Shown piece after piece: positions 33,488-41,500 of a DNA stretch of 64,000 nt. The stretch covers positions 1 through 64,000 of the forward strand of contig NZ_JFJZ01000015.1 of the NCBI RefSeq assembly GCF_002115825.1, in the 5' to 3' direction. Positions within the stretch are counted from its first letter, which is position 1; each line of letters opens with the position of its first letter. The stretch comes from Thalassospira sp. MCCC 1A01428. Lineage in GTDB: Bacteria > Pseudomonadota > Alphaproteobacteria > Rhodospirillales > Thalassospiraceae. The translations under genes were made by a program, and so were the position numbers. Under the pieces are notes generated by a model. That model was not told where the DNA came from, did not search any database, and saw only the letters and a list, made by a program, of their open reading frames with translations.

Positions 33488-34813
33488 TTATGATCCGCGC
33501 AGGGCTTCGACCACCGGTTTGCGATAGAGCATAAAGGCCGGAACCAAAGCCAGGGCAAAGCCGATAATCACGAAGCCAGCCGCAAGGCCAAGTTCCGGCT
33601 TGCCAATGGTGGCCGTCATGGCCATGCCGGTTTCTGCGGTGAAAACCTGTGATACGGCCTGTGCCACACCCCAACCCAGCACCAGCCCAATGGCGGCACC
33701 AAAGACCACCAAAATCGCCACATATAGCCAGATCGAGCCGAAAATATAACTCCTCGGGGCACCAAGGGCGCGCAAAACGGCAAATTGCTTGCGATAAATT
33801 TGCATAAGCGCCAGCACGGCGGCCAAAATGGCGGCAACCACCAATGCCTGTGTGCCCAGCGCCATCCAGCGCATGACGGCGCCGGCATTACCCAGCATCT
33901 GATACATTTCCACCAGCACTTCCGCAGGGAAAAACGCCGTGCTGTGATCGGTGCGATAGCTGGACCGAATGCCATAGGCCCCCGCAATTGATTTGGGATG
34001 CACCACCATTGCCGGAACACCGGGCAGGTCCAGTCCATCAAAGGGCGGGCCAAGTTTTACGGTTTCGTGCTCATGTTCGTGCTCATGTTCGTGTTCATGG
34101 GCGGCATCGTCATCATGGGTGTCATGATCTGCATGTTCTGGGCTGCCGGTGGCGTGTTCATGCTCATGCTCTTCATCATGGTCGTTTTCGGTGTGCCCGC
34201 TGGCAAGCGAATGAACTTCCCATACCTGTTCAACCGGTACGATAATTGCGCTATCCCAGGGGGTGCCGGTGGCATTCATACGGCCAACAACGGTGATGTT
34301 CACACCGTGATGATGATGTTCTTCGGCCTCAAAACCATGGCCGTGGGCAGGCTCGAATGTGTCGCCAATTTCAAGCGGAACGGCCGCGCCAATCACGGCT
34401 TCTTCGTGGTCGGCAAACATGGCGCCATCACGCAGGCCACCAGAAAGATAGTCGATAAATTGGGCGGTGGAACCAATGATGCTGTGATCGTGCCAGGAAT
34501 CGCCAAAAGCCAGCGGGGCGGCAAAATCCACCCGGTCGTCATCTAGCAGCTTTGACCATATCGGCCCTTCAAGCAGGTTCACCGCCGAGGGGCGCAGGAA
34601 AATGGTATTCATGACAATGTCGGTATGGCTGCCCGGGGCGGCCACCAGAATATCAAACTTGTCGGCGGCATGGGCGCTGCCCTGGCGCAGGGCGCGTTCC
34701 TGGGCGGTGATGCCAACACCAATGGCCACGGCCACGGCAATCAGGGCGATGAACAGGATATTCATCACCCAATGGCGGCGCAGGCTGGCGAAAACGATGG
34801 GAAACGGGTTCAT
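33488..34813 (-). CDS. FtsX-type ABC transporter permease with histidine-rich loop
   Basis: A 441-residue protein of the MacB/FtsX kind: one N-terminal helix (NILFIALIAVAVAIGVGI), a large periplasmic domain, and three C-terminal helices with the FtsX signature (QIYRKQFAVLRALGAPRSYI). The periplasmic domain has two histidine clusters, residues 157-171 and 207-249; the second holds about 16 histidines alternating with Glu and Asp, ending in HEHEHEHEHEHE. Such tracts bind zinc, copper or nickel. With its ATPase and a Tat-exported partner it probably handles a metal or a metal-linked lipoprotein (compare zinc-regulated Zrg-type operons). The start ATG 34813 overlaps the ATPase stop (ATGA). Confidence 0.88.
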   Translation of the reverse strand: MNPFPIVFASLRRHWVMNILFIALIAVAVAIGVGITAQERALRQGSAHAADKFDILVAAPGSHTDIVMNTIFLRPSAVNLLEGPIWSKLLDDDRVDFAAPLAFGDSWHDHSIIGSTAQFIDYLSGGLRDGAMFADHEEAVIGAAVPLEIGDTFEPAHGHGFEAEEHHHHGVNITVVGRMNATGTPWDSAIIVPVEQVWEVHSLASGHTENDHDEEHEHEHATGSPEHADHDTHDDDAAHEHEHEHEHEHETVKLGPPFDGLDLPGVPAMVVHPKSIAGAYGIRSSYRTDHSTAFFPAEVLVEMYQMLGNAGAVMRWMALGTQALVVAAILAAVLALMQIYRKQFAVLRALGAPRSYIFGSIWLYVAILVVFGAAIGLVLGWGVAQAVSQVFTAETGMAMTATIGKPELGLAAGFVIIGFALALVPAFMLYRKPVVEALRGS

Positions 34814-35571
34814 GCGGCCTCTGCATTGGTTAAAAGCCGGCCTTTTTCGAACTGTAATAGACGCGTGCACCGGTCGATGACGGTGTGATCATGGCTGACC
34901 ACAATGAGCGTGCGATTATTTTCGCGGGCATAGGCAAACAGGATGTCGGCGCAATTATCGGCGGCAACGGCATCAAGGCTGGCGGTGGGTTCGTCGGCCA
35001 GCAAAATGGGCGGATCAAACAACAATGCGCGGGCAATGGCGACACGTTGCTGTTCGCCGCGCGATAAATCGGCCACCGACCCGCGATTGGTGGGAACCCC
35101 GACCAGATCAAGCAAGGTGGTTGCGCGCGCGCGCAAATCGGCAGGGATGCGCCAGCCATGAAACCCGGCAGGCAGCAAAACATTTTCCAGTGGCGGCAAT
35201 TCACCGATCAGATGGAAATCCTGAAAGATAAAACCGACATGCTGGCGCCGCCAGGTATCACATGCCCCTTCGGACAAGGATGTCAAATCGGTATCCCCCC
35301 AGTGAACCGACCCTTTTGTCGGGCGCAACAGGCCACTTAGCAAATAGAGAAGGGATGACTTGCCTGACCCTGAAGGCCCGGCGACGCCCAACAAGGTGCC
35401 CGGCGCAACCCCAAGATGGGGCAGCGACAGGATCGGGGCGGCTTGTTTGCCAAAACCAAGCGACAAATCATTTATCGCAAGGGGCGGGCTTGTGCTGTTG
35501 TCGCTGTCACTGCTGTTGCCTTTGCCGGTTTTGATGGCAGATGCGGTTTCAGACGAGGTCGAAGCTGGCAT
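34810..35571 (-). CDS. ABC transporter ATP-binding protein (LolD/MacB type)
   Basis: About 253 residues: Walker A GPSGSGKSSLL, Q-loop FIFQDFHLIGELPPLENV, signature LSRGEQQRVAIARAL, Walker B PILLADEPTASLD and switch VVSHDHTVID. It drives the permease encoded next. A Ser/Thr-rich stretch of about 30 residues precedes the ATPase domain. The open frame extends to 35703, deep into the upstream gene; the ATG at 35571 (MPASTSSET) gives a 23-base overlap and is preferred, but the ribosome site is weak and the start is uncertain. Confidence 0.88.
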   Translation of the reverse strand: MPASTSSETASAIKTGKGNSSDSDNSTSPPLAINDLSLGFGKQAAPILSLPHLGVAPGTLLGVAGPSGSGKSSLLYLLSGLLRPTKGSVHWGDTDLTSLSEGACDTWRRQHVGFIFQDFHLIGELPPLENVLLPAGFHGWRIPADLRARATTLLDLVGVPTNRGSVADLSRGEQQRVAIARALLFDPPILLADEPTASLDAVAADNCADILFAYARENNRTLIVVSHDHTVIDRCTRLLQFEKGRLLTNAEAA

Positions 35572-35989
35572 CGACAAGTCGGACGAGGCTGACAAATCCG
35601 GTCTCCTGATCTTTGGCAACACCCAACTCCAAAACACCCTGCGTGATGATCGGGCGGTTGAAGCGAACGGCATCAAGTTTTTCGCGCATACGGACAAAAA
35701 CAATGTCGTTTGGCCAGTCGGCGCTGGTTTCGCAAAACGGACATACCGACATTGGGCGTTTGGTCAGGACAAAAAAACTGGCATCGGCCTTAAGCGGCGG
35801 GGCCATAAAGCCGGGAATTTCGATCCGTTTTCCGACAAGGTTTTTGGCGGTGGTGGAAAATTCGTCCTGGGTTTTATAAATATCGCGGATTTTAAGGCTT
35901 TCGGCGGCGCGGGCGAGCGGAATGGCTGCCATCAGGCCCAACAGGGCGGCACTGCCACCGGCCAAAAATGAACGGCGATCACAAGTCAT
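35549..35989 (-). CDS. Tat-exported DUF3299-like protein
   Basis: A 146-residue protein that begins with a twin-arginine signal (DRRSFLAGG, then a hydrophobic stretch to PLARA). The mature part has IPGFMAPPLKADASFF and RPMSVCPFCETSADWPNDI, with a CPFC pair that may bind a metal or a cluster. I place it with some doubt in the DUF3299 group, whose genes neighbour metal-related ABC operons. Tat export means it folds in the cytoplasm, as cofactor proteins do. GGAGG 8 bases before ATG 35989 fixes the start. It is the first gene of the three-gene unit. Confidence 0.78.
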   Translation of the reverse strand: MTCDRRSFLAGGSAALLGLMAAIPLARAAESLKIRDIYKTQDEFSTTAKNLVGKRIEIPGFMAPPLKADASFFVLTKRPMSVCPFCETSADWPNDIVFVRMREKLDAVRFNRPIITQGVLELGVAKDQETGFVSLVRLVDASFDLV

Positions 35990-36010
35990 TTTCCAAACCT
36001 CCAAATGAGG

Positions 36011-36039
36011 AAACCGGCCGCATTGTTTGCGGCCGGTTT
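36011..36039 (-). terminator. Terminator after phoA
   Basis: AAACCGGCCGC / GCGGCCGGTTT, an 11-base-pair stem with a 7-base loop, lies 22 bases beyond the phoA stop and before the start of the Tat protein gene. Confidence 0.8.
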
Positions 36040-36061
36040 TGCAAGATCAAGGTCGTCGGGC

Positions 36062-37549
36062 TTACTTTGCCAGTTGGCTTTCAACCTGTGCGGCGTAATC
36101 CATGACGTGATAGATGAAGTTCTGTTCAACAACACCGTGGAACAGATAGGCTGAGGGGCCGGTCGCGAAAATCGCAACGTCGTCACCGGCATGGGTTTCA
36201 CTGCTCATCGGCACCAGGGCTTGCTGCAGAAAGTCGGGGTCCTGGGTGTCAACATTGGTCAGATCGGCGCGCAGCTCGTCTTTCAGGGCGCCCGGGCCGT
36301 TCATGTAGCCAAGGGTGGTGTAAGGCTTGCCATCGTCGCCTTTTTCTTCGGACAGGCCGAGGATCGGGTTGCCGCGCGATGCGTAGCCCGAAATGGTCAT
36401 GGTGTGGCTGTGATCGGCAGTAACAATGATAAGGGTGTCGTCGGTTTTCACTTTCGACAGGGCCATTTTAACAGCATCGTTCAGGGCAACGGTATCTTCG
36501 AGGGCGCGGAAAGCATTGCCTTCGTGATGGGCATGGTCGATACGACCGGCCTCAACCATCAGGAAGAAACCCTTGTCGTTCTGCGACAGCATGTCGATGG
36601 CTTTTTCGGTCATTTCGGCCAGGCTGGGCTCGCCACCGGCATCCTTGGCGCGGTCGGCTTCATATTCCATGTGCGAACGGTCAAACAGGGCCAGAACGTG
36701 TTTGGTTTTAGCCGGGTCAATGGCTTTGAACTGTTCTTCGTTCCAGACAAATGCGCCTTCATTGCCATAACGTTTGACCCATTCAGCGGTCAGGTCGCGG
36801 CCATCGGTACGCTGGCCGGTTTTGCCCTTGTCTTCCGGGTCGGCCATGGTTTTATCCATGAACATGCGGCGACCACCGCCAAAGGCAACTTCAAAGCCGT
36901 CGCCTGCCGGCCATTCGACAAGCTGGCTGGCAATGTCTTTGCATCCGCCTTTAAAGGCTTCTTCAGGCAGTTCGGCATTGCTTTCCCAGTCGCGGTTCGA
37001 CGTGTGGGAATAAACCGAAGCCGGGGTGGCGTGGGTCAGGTGGGCGGTCGAAACGATACCGGTCGACATGCCAAGCAGTTCAGCACGTTCAGCGAGCGAG
37101 GTGGTCGGCATTTTAAGCTGTGCGGCACAGTCATTGCGCGCTACATCGCCCGAAACACCGATGGTGCCGTTGTTTGACTTAACGCCGCTCATCATTGCGG
37201 ATGCGGTCGGGGCTGAGTCAGCGATCTGTGCGTCATTGGTATAGGTTTTCGACAGTGCCACGTTCGGGAACTGACCAAATACCAGGCTGTTGCTTTCGCC
37301 GTCGACACCGCGCTGCTGACCTTCAAAAATGCGCGCTGCGGTGACGGTCGGGATGCTCATGCCATCGCCAACAAACAAAATGATGTTTTTGGCTTTGTTG
37401 GTGTTCGGTTTGTCAGCCAGTTTCAGCTGCAATTCCTGCTGGGCTGCCGTGTAATACGGATTTTCTGCCTGTGGCAATTTGTCAGCAGCGAGAGCTGCGG
37501 TAGAGCACATGGAACTGGCAAGTGCAGTGGCCCAAAGAACGCGTTTCAT
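36062..37549 (-). CDS. phoA: PhoA-type alkaline phosphatase
   Basis: A 495-residue periplasmic phosphomonoesterase. A signal peptide (MKRVLWATALASSMCSTAALA) precedes the mature enzyme. Active-site features are visible: KNIILFVGDGMSIPTV (metal Asp), IADSAPTASAMMSG (nucleophile Ser of DSA), GRIDHAHHEGNAF (zinc ligands), VTADHSHTM and SSETHAGDDVAIFATGP. GGGGG lies 8 bases before ATG 37549, and the longer frame to 37585 is not needed. A Pho box 74-113 bases upstream indicates control by phosphate starvation through PhoB. Confidence 0.94.
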   Translation of the reverse strand: MKRVLWATALASSMCSTAALAADKLPQAENPYYTAAQQELQLKLADKPNTNKAKNIILFVGDGMSIPTVTAARIFEGQQRGVDGESNSLVFGQFPNVALSKTYTNDAQIADSAPTASAMMSGVKSNNGTIGVSGDVARNDCAAQLKMPTTSLAERAELLGMSTGIVSTAHLTHATPASVYSHTSNRDWESNAELPEEAFKGGCKDIASQLVEWPAGDGFEVAFGGGRRMFMDKTMADPEDKGKTGQRTDGRDLTAEWVKRYGNEGAFVWNEEQFKAIDPAKTKHVLALFDRSHMEYEADRAKDAGGEPSLAEMTEKAIDMLSQNDKGFFLMVEAGRIDHAHHEGNAFRALEDTVALNDAVKMALSKVKTDDTLIIVTADHSHTMTISGYASRGNPILGLSEEKGDDGKPYTTLGYMNGPGALKDELRADLTNVDTQDPDFLQQALVPMSSETHAGDDVAIFATGPSAYLFHGVVEQNFIYHVMDYAAQVESQLAK

Positions 37550-37622
37550 CAATTTTACCCCCTTGTGAAACAATGAAGGGGGCAAGGCCCCCTGGTTCGC
37601 GCCGGGATTATAGGAAGTGTGT

Positions 37623-37662
37623 GCAACAGTTCTGTGACAGAAACATTATCGCATGGTGACAT
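37623..37662 (-). promoter_or_regulatory. Pho box upstream of phoA
   Basis: Read on the minus strand, CTGTCAC-AGAA-CTGTTGC gives two 7-base repeats with 11-base periodicity (37623-37640), matching the CTGTCAT-N4-CTGTCAT Pho box. A further ATGTCAC (37656-37662) lies exactly two periods (22 bases) further upstream. Confidence 0.75.
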
Positions 37663-38166
37663 TCGGTTTCGGGATTTTTCAACGATATAAGCATTTGAAA
37701 TTGTTTGATTAAAATCGAGATTCGGGCGCAAGTGTGAACTGTTTCACATTTGCATTTCTTTTAGGAAGTATTCTATCTTTGATTGTTTGTTTTTGAAGCT
37801 GTTTCATCTTCAGGATTGGCGCCAAAATGTGGATAATACCGCCGAAAAATCCGGCCTTGCCGGCTATTTCAAGGGGGGGGGGGGCTGTTTTGGGGGCGTT
37901 CTGGCTGTTTAACTTGTGGTAACGCCGGGTTGCGGGGCCGAGATGGTGCGGGGTGCGTTTGTTGGTGTCACGGCTGATCGTTTTTTGGACGTTTGATGCT
38001 TTGTTCGGGATATTCGGGACATTCGAGAACAAACGGCATGCGGCCATGACCGGAAAACACGCAGCATTTGCATGGTAGTGCTGGTGTTTTGCGATAAAAT
38101 CGCCATATATCGGCAAGAGCCCTTTTTTGTTCACATACCTTTAACGTGACTTGACCAAACGCAATC
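37663..38166. other. Intergenic region between phoA and the DUF1178 gene
   Basis: About 500 bases with no convincing gene. It contains a run of 12 G residues (37873-37884) and AT-rich stretches near 37700-37800. The DUF1178 promoter must lie at its right end. No strong hairpin with a T run was found. Confidence 0.5.
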
Positions 38167-38604
38167 ATGATTCTGTTTCAGTTAAAATGTAACCATGACC
38201 ACGAATTTGAAGGCTGGTTTCGCGATAGTGCGACATACGAGGCGCAATCGACCAGCGGCGAGCTTTCGTGCCCTATGTGCGGGTCTGACCAGGTGAGTAA
38301 GGCCCTGATGGCGCCGCGCCTACGGACATCACGGCAAAAGGAAACGGCGGCAGAAAATCGCAAAAAGGCCGCTATTGCCGAGGCAACCCACAAGGCGCTG
38401 AGCGAACTTCGCGCCCAGGTCGAAACCAATTGCGAAAATGTAGGCACCGGTTTTGCCGAGGAAGCCCGCAAAATCCATTATGGTGAAACTGAAAAACGCG
38501 GCATTTACGGCGAAGCAACCATCAAGGAAGCCACCGAACTGGTGGATGAAGGCATTGATGTGCATGCCTTGCCGTGGGTCGAGGACAAATCCAAAAAGAA
38601 CTGA
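38167..38604 (+). CDS. DUF1178 family protein
   Basis: A 145-residue conserved protein: MILFQLKCNHDHEFEGWFRDSATYE and ELSCPMCGSDQVSKALMAP at the start give a CxH...CxxC zinc-ribbon pattern, followed by a charged helical region and KRGIYGEATIKEATEL plus DVHALPWVED. The family is typical of alphaproteobacteria and is often found next to the nitrilase and grxC genes. Function unknown. In this window it is separated from the nitrilase gene by the ABC-phoA module. Confidence 0.92.
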   Translation: MILFQLKCNHDHEFEGWFRDSATYEAQSTSGELSCPMCGSDQVSKALMAPRLRTSRQKETAAENRKKAAIAEATHKALSELRAQVETNCENVGTGFAEEARKIHYGETEKRGIYGEATIKEATELVDEGIDVHALPWVEDKSKKN

Positions 38605-38630
38605 CCTGTTGTAATGTGAATACCTGGAAA

Positions 38631-38700
38631 ATCCCTTGCGCCCTGATCGCATAGGTCAGTTGGCAAGGGATACAGGATAGGTCAGTTGTGACAGCTGTCG
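38631..38700. repeat. Repeat cluster between convergent genes
   Basis: The gap after the DUF1178 gene holds a 9-base inverted repeat (ATCCCTTGC at 38631-38639, GCAAGGGAT at 38663-38671), a direct repeat ATAGGTCAGTTG (38651-38662 and 38677-38688), and the palindrome GACAGCTGTC (38691-38700). It may act as a terminator for both genes; no T run is present. Confidence 0.5.
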
Positions 38701-38713
38701 GGCTTTGTGCCAG

Positions 38714-39280
38714 TCAGCTGTTTTTGACCGCCGTTGCCGTCACAGAGGGCGCGGCAGCATCGTTTGACCAGTTTTCAACATTCAGACGTACCAGCGGTGT
38801 GCCTGCTGAATGATAGGCTGTTGTCATGCCATCGTCGCGCAAGCCACATTTTGTCAGCACGTGGCGCGATGCGTCGTTTTCAGCATCAAATGTTGCGACG
38901 ATGCTGGTTAGGTTCAGGGTGTCAAAACCGTAATTGATCAGGCATTTGGCAATTTCAGTCGCATATCCCTTGCCCCAGTGTGGTACCAACAGGCGATAGC
39001 CGACTTCGATGTCGCTATCATCGGGAAGTGGACGCAAAATACCCAGACCAATTACCTGGGCTGTATCGCGCAGGCGAACACCCCACACGCCCAGTACGCC
39101 ATCGTCGCGCATCAATATCTGGCAAATACGGGCCTTGGCCGATTCATAATCGGGGCTGGGGGCGCGGATATAACGCATGACGCGCGCATCCATATCTGCA
39201 CGTGCCAATGCCGGAACATGGGCGTCGCCAAATGGCTCCAGCACCAGTCGGTCGGTGGTAAGGGTGGGTTGTTGGGTCAT
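38714..39280 (-). CDS. GNAT N-acetyltransferase (copy 2 of tandem pair)
   Basis: A 188-residue acetyltransferase of the RimJ/RimL-like type: TTDRLVLEPFGDAHVPALARADMD, the acetyl-CoA block GYRLLVPHWGKGYATEIAKCLINYGF, and ENDASRHVLTKCGLRDDG. It is clearly related to the gene directly upstream (shared RLVLEPFG, MRHIR/MRYIRAPSPD, WGKGYATE, KCG), so the two are tandem paralogues. AGGAAAA precedes ATG 39280; the frame to 39319 overlaps the neighbour. Substrate unknown. Confidence 0.88.
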   Translation of the reverse strand: MTQQPTLTTDRLVLEPFGDAHVPALARADMDARVMRYIRAPSPDYESAKARICQILMRDDGVLGVWGVRLRDTAQVIGLGILRPLPDDSDIEVGYRLLVPHWGKGYATEIAKCLINYGFDTLNLTSIVATFDAENDASRHVLTKCGLRDDGMTTAYHSAGTPLVRLNVENWSNDAAAPSVTATAVKNS

Positions 39281-39311
39281 GACCGGTTTTTCCTGATCCG
39301 TTAAAATTGTA

Positions 39312-39866
39312 TCAGGCAAACGTTGTTGTTGGCCCGTTCTTCCATGTGGCGGCAGTTATTTTCATGAGTGGCTTTGCGCTACCACCATGAACCGAAGTTG
39401 TCCCGGCATCGTTCATACCGCATTTTGCCAAAACCTTGCGTGATGCCAGATTGCCGGTTTGATAAACCCCGCATATCACGGCAAGACCAAGGTCTTCAAA
39501 GCCATGTGCGACAACACGTTGTGCCAGTTCGGTGGCATATCCCTTGCCCCAGCAGGTACGACCAAGACGATAGCCGATTTCAACACCGCTATCATCTGCC
39601 AGCCAGCGTAACAGGGCGCGGCCCACAATGGTGTTACTTTCTTTTTCGCGGACACCCCAGTTGCCGACAATGGCCGGGGTGCCTTCGTCGGCCTGGGTCA
39701 GCCGGGCGCGGGCACTGGCTATATCAGGGCTGGGCGGGCGAATATGACGCATGACATCGGCATCCATATCCATTTCGCACCATGCCGCAATATGTTCGGG
39801 CAACCCGAAGGGCTCCAGAACCAGACGTTGTGTTTCAAGCCGGGCAGGCGTTACGGACAAAGGCAT
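39312..39866 (-). CDS. GNAT N-acetyltransferase (copy 1 of tandem pair)
   Basis: A 184-residue RimJ/RimL-like acetyltransferase: ETQRLVLEPFGLPEHIAAW, GYRLGRTCWGKGYATELAQRVVAHGF (acetyl-CoA binding) and GNLASRKVLAKCGM. It lies 13 bases downstream of ubiG on the same strand and is followed by its paralogue. The ATG at 39866 (MPLSVTPARLET) is chosen; the open frame to 39932 would run into ubiG. Possibly co-transcribed with ubiG. Substrate unknown. Confidence 0.88.
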   Translation of the reverse strand: MPLSVTPARLETQRLVLEPFGLPEHIAAWCEMDMDADVMRHIRPPSPDIASARARLTQADEGTPAIVGNWGVREKESNTIVGRALLRWLADDSGVEIGYRLGRTCWGKGYATELAQRVVAHGFEDLGLAVICGVYQTGNLASRKVLAKCGMNDAGTTSVHGGSAKPLMKITAATWKNGPTTTFA

Positions 39867-39879
39867 GACAACGTTACCG

Positions 39880-40641
39880 TTACAATTCGTCAAGGGATGG
39901 CTTGGTTGCGATCGCCAGATAATTGATGTCAAGATCGTGCGGAGCAGGCTGCCATTTATCCTGCACCGGATTATAGGAAATGCCGGTGATGTCGGTTAAT
40001 TGCAGGCCGCAATCGCGGATATAGCGCGATAATTCTGACGGTTTGACAAATTTGCGCCAGTCATGCGTCCCGGCCGGTACCCAGCGCAATATGTATTCTG
40101 CGCCAATTTTAGCCAGTGCCAGCGATTTAAGGGTACGGTTCAGGGTCGCGATAAACATGATGCCACCTGGCTTAAGTAGTGCTGCACAGGCTTGCATGAA
40201 AAAGGCCGGGTCATCGACATGTTCGATGACTTCCATATTTAAAACCACATCAAACTGGCGGCCGTCGTCAACCATCGTTTCAGGTGTGCCAAGGCGGTAA
40301 TCGATGGTCAGGCCGGCCTGTTTGGCATGCACGCGGGCAACATTTATGTTGTTTTCTGCGGCATCAAGGGCCGTCATGTTTGCGCCCAGCCGCGCCATCG
40401 GCTCGGAAAGCAGGCCCGCACCACAGCCAATATCAATGATATCCAACCCTTTAAGCAGGTTGATATCATTAAGGTCACGGCCATAATGGGCGGCAATATT
40501 ATCGCGCAACAATTGTAACCGTACCGGATTAAATTTGTGCAGCGGTTTCATCACGCCTTCGGGGTTCCACCATTCATCCGCCATGGCAGAAAAACGTGAA
40601 ATTTCGTCAGGGTTGGCAGTGCGGTTGGTGTGGGCTGACAT
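39880..40641 (-). CDS. ubiG: Ubiquinone biosynthesis O-methyltransferase
   Basis: A 253-residue methyltransferase that performs both O-methylations in ubiquinone synthesis. Diagnostic segments are FSAMADEWWNPEGVMKPLHKFNPVRL at the N-terminus, DIIDIGCGAGLLSEPMARLGA (SAM motif) and MEVIEHVDDPAFFMQACA. The frame is open to 40779, but ATG 40641 (MSAHTNRTA) matches the family length. In alphaproteobacteria ubiG is usually divergent from lysC; here three more genes separate them. Confidence 0.95.
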   Translation of the reverse strand: MSAHTNRTANPDEISRFSAMADEWWNPEGVMKPLHKFNPVRLQLLRDNIAAHYGRDLNDINLLKGLDIIDIGCGAGLLSEPMARLGANMTALDAAENNINVARVHAKQAGLTIDYRLGTPETMVDDGRQFDVVLNMEVIEHVDDPAFFMQACAALLKPGGIMFIATLNRTLKSLALAKIGAEYILRWVPAGTHDWRKFVKPSELSRYIRDCGLQLTDITGISYNPVQDKWQPAPHDLDINYLAIATKPSLDEL

Positions 40642-40790
40642 GGCAGGGCTCCGGCGGCGCGTAACAGGTAATGTGTATATGCCTGCCCTGTTTACGCGGG
40701 CCGCCGGTTTGGCGCAACCATATGCTTGTACCGCAAAGTGTTTTATCCGCGCACCGGCGGGAAATTTGCATGTCGCCATGCGTTCAGCGG

Positions 40791-41426
40791 TTATTTGCCC
40801 GGGCGGCCATATGTCCCGGTTAAGGTGGTGCGGGCGATGGTGTGCGCGTGCACCATAAAACCGACCAGTGCAGTACTGGCGTTGGCATCCATTTCAAGTG
40901 CGGCAACATCAAGGGCAAATAACGTAAACTGATAGGGGTGTGGTGCATCGCCAACCGGCGGGCACGGACCACCATAACCAGCCAAGCCAAAATCGGTTTT
41001 TAATTGATGTGCGCCGGGAATTGCATTCGGATTTGTTGCATCGCCTGCATTTTGCGACAGGCTGCGTCGGTCTGCCGGGATGTCGGTGACGACCCAATGC
41101 CACCAGCCGCTGCCGGTTGGCGCGTCCGGGTCATGCACCATCAGGGCGAAACTTTTGGTCCCATCGGGGACGTCTGACCAGGACAGGGCTGGCGATATGT
41201 TGCCGCCCTTGCAGCCAAAGCCGTTGAAAACCTGTGCATCAGCCAAAGGGCCGTTATCGGCAAAGTCGCTGCTGTGTAATTCCAGCGCTGATGCGGGCCG
41301 GATTATTGCTGCCATTGTAAGGGCAATGCCGACACCAAAGGCAACCATGGCGGAAAATTGCAGGTGCCGGTGTTTTGGGGCGCAAGGCGTATTGACGGGG
41401 GAACGTGCAGTGCGGAGATTTTTCAT
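40791..41426 (-). CDS. YbhB/YbcL family Raf kinase inhibitor-like protein
   Basis: A 211-residue protein with an N-terminal signal/anchor (about residues 24-48, ending RPASA) and a PEBP fold: FGCKGGNISPALSWSDVP, SFALMVHDPDAPTGSGWWHWVV and GYGGPCPPVGDAPHPYQFTLFAL contain the phosphate-binding DPDAP and the HPY motif. Bacterial members are mostly periplasmic and of uncertain function. It is 149 bases upstream of ubiG on the same strand. Confidence 0.9.
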   Translation of the reverse strand: MKNLRTARSPVNTPCAPKHRHLQFSAMVAFGVGIALTMAAIIRPASALELHSSDFADNGPLADAQVFNGFGCKGGNISPALSWSDVPDGTKSFALMVHDPDAPTGSGWWHWVVTDIPADRRSLSQNAGDATNPNAIPGAHQLKTDFGLAGYGGPCPPVGDAPHPYQFTLFALDVAALEMDANASTALVGFMVHAHTIARTTLTGTYGRPGK

Positions 41427-41500
41427 GGCAGGTTTCCTGATGGTTCGGTATGTGTCGATCCGTCAAGGTTATCAGCTTTGAACTCCATCATATGTGCGGA

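Noticed and set aside
34070-34200. Short tandem DNA repeat in the ABC permease gene, considered as a CRISPR-like or satellite element
   Set aside because: It is explained by alternating His and Glu codons of the histidine-rich loop in a continuous reading frame.
37873-37884. Run of 12 G residues
   Set aside because: Could be a phase-variable tract, but it is in an intergenic region far from any promoter I can define, so there is no support for a switching role.
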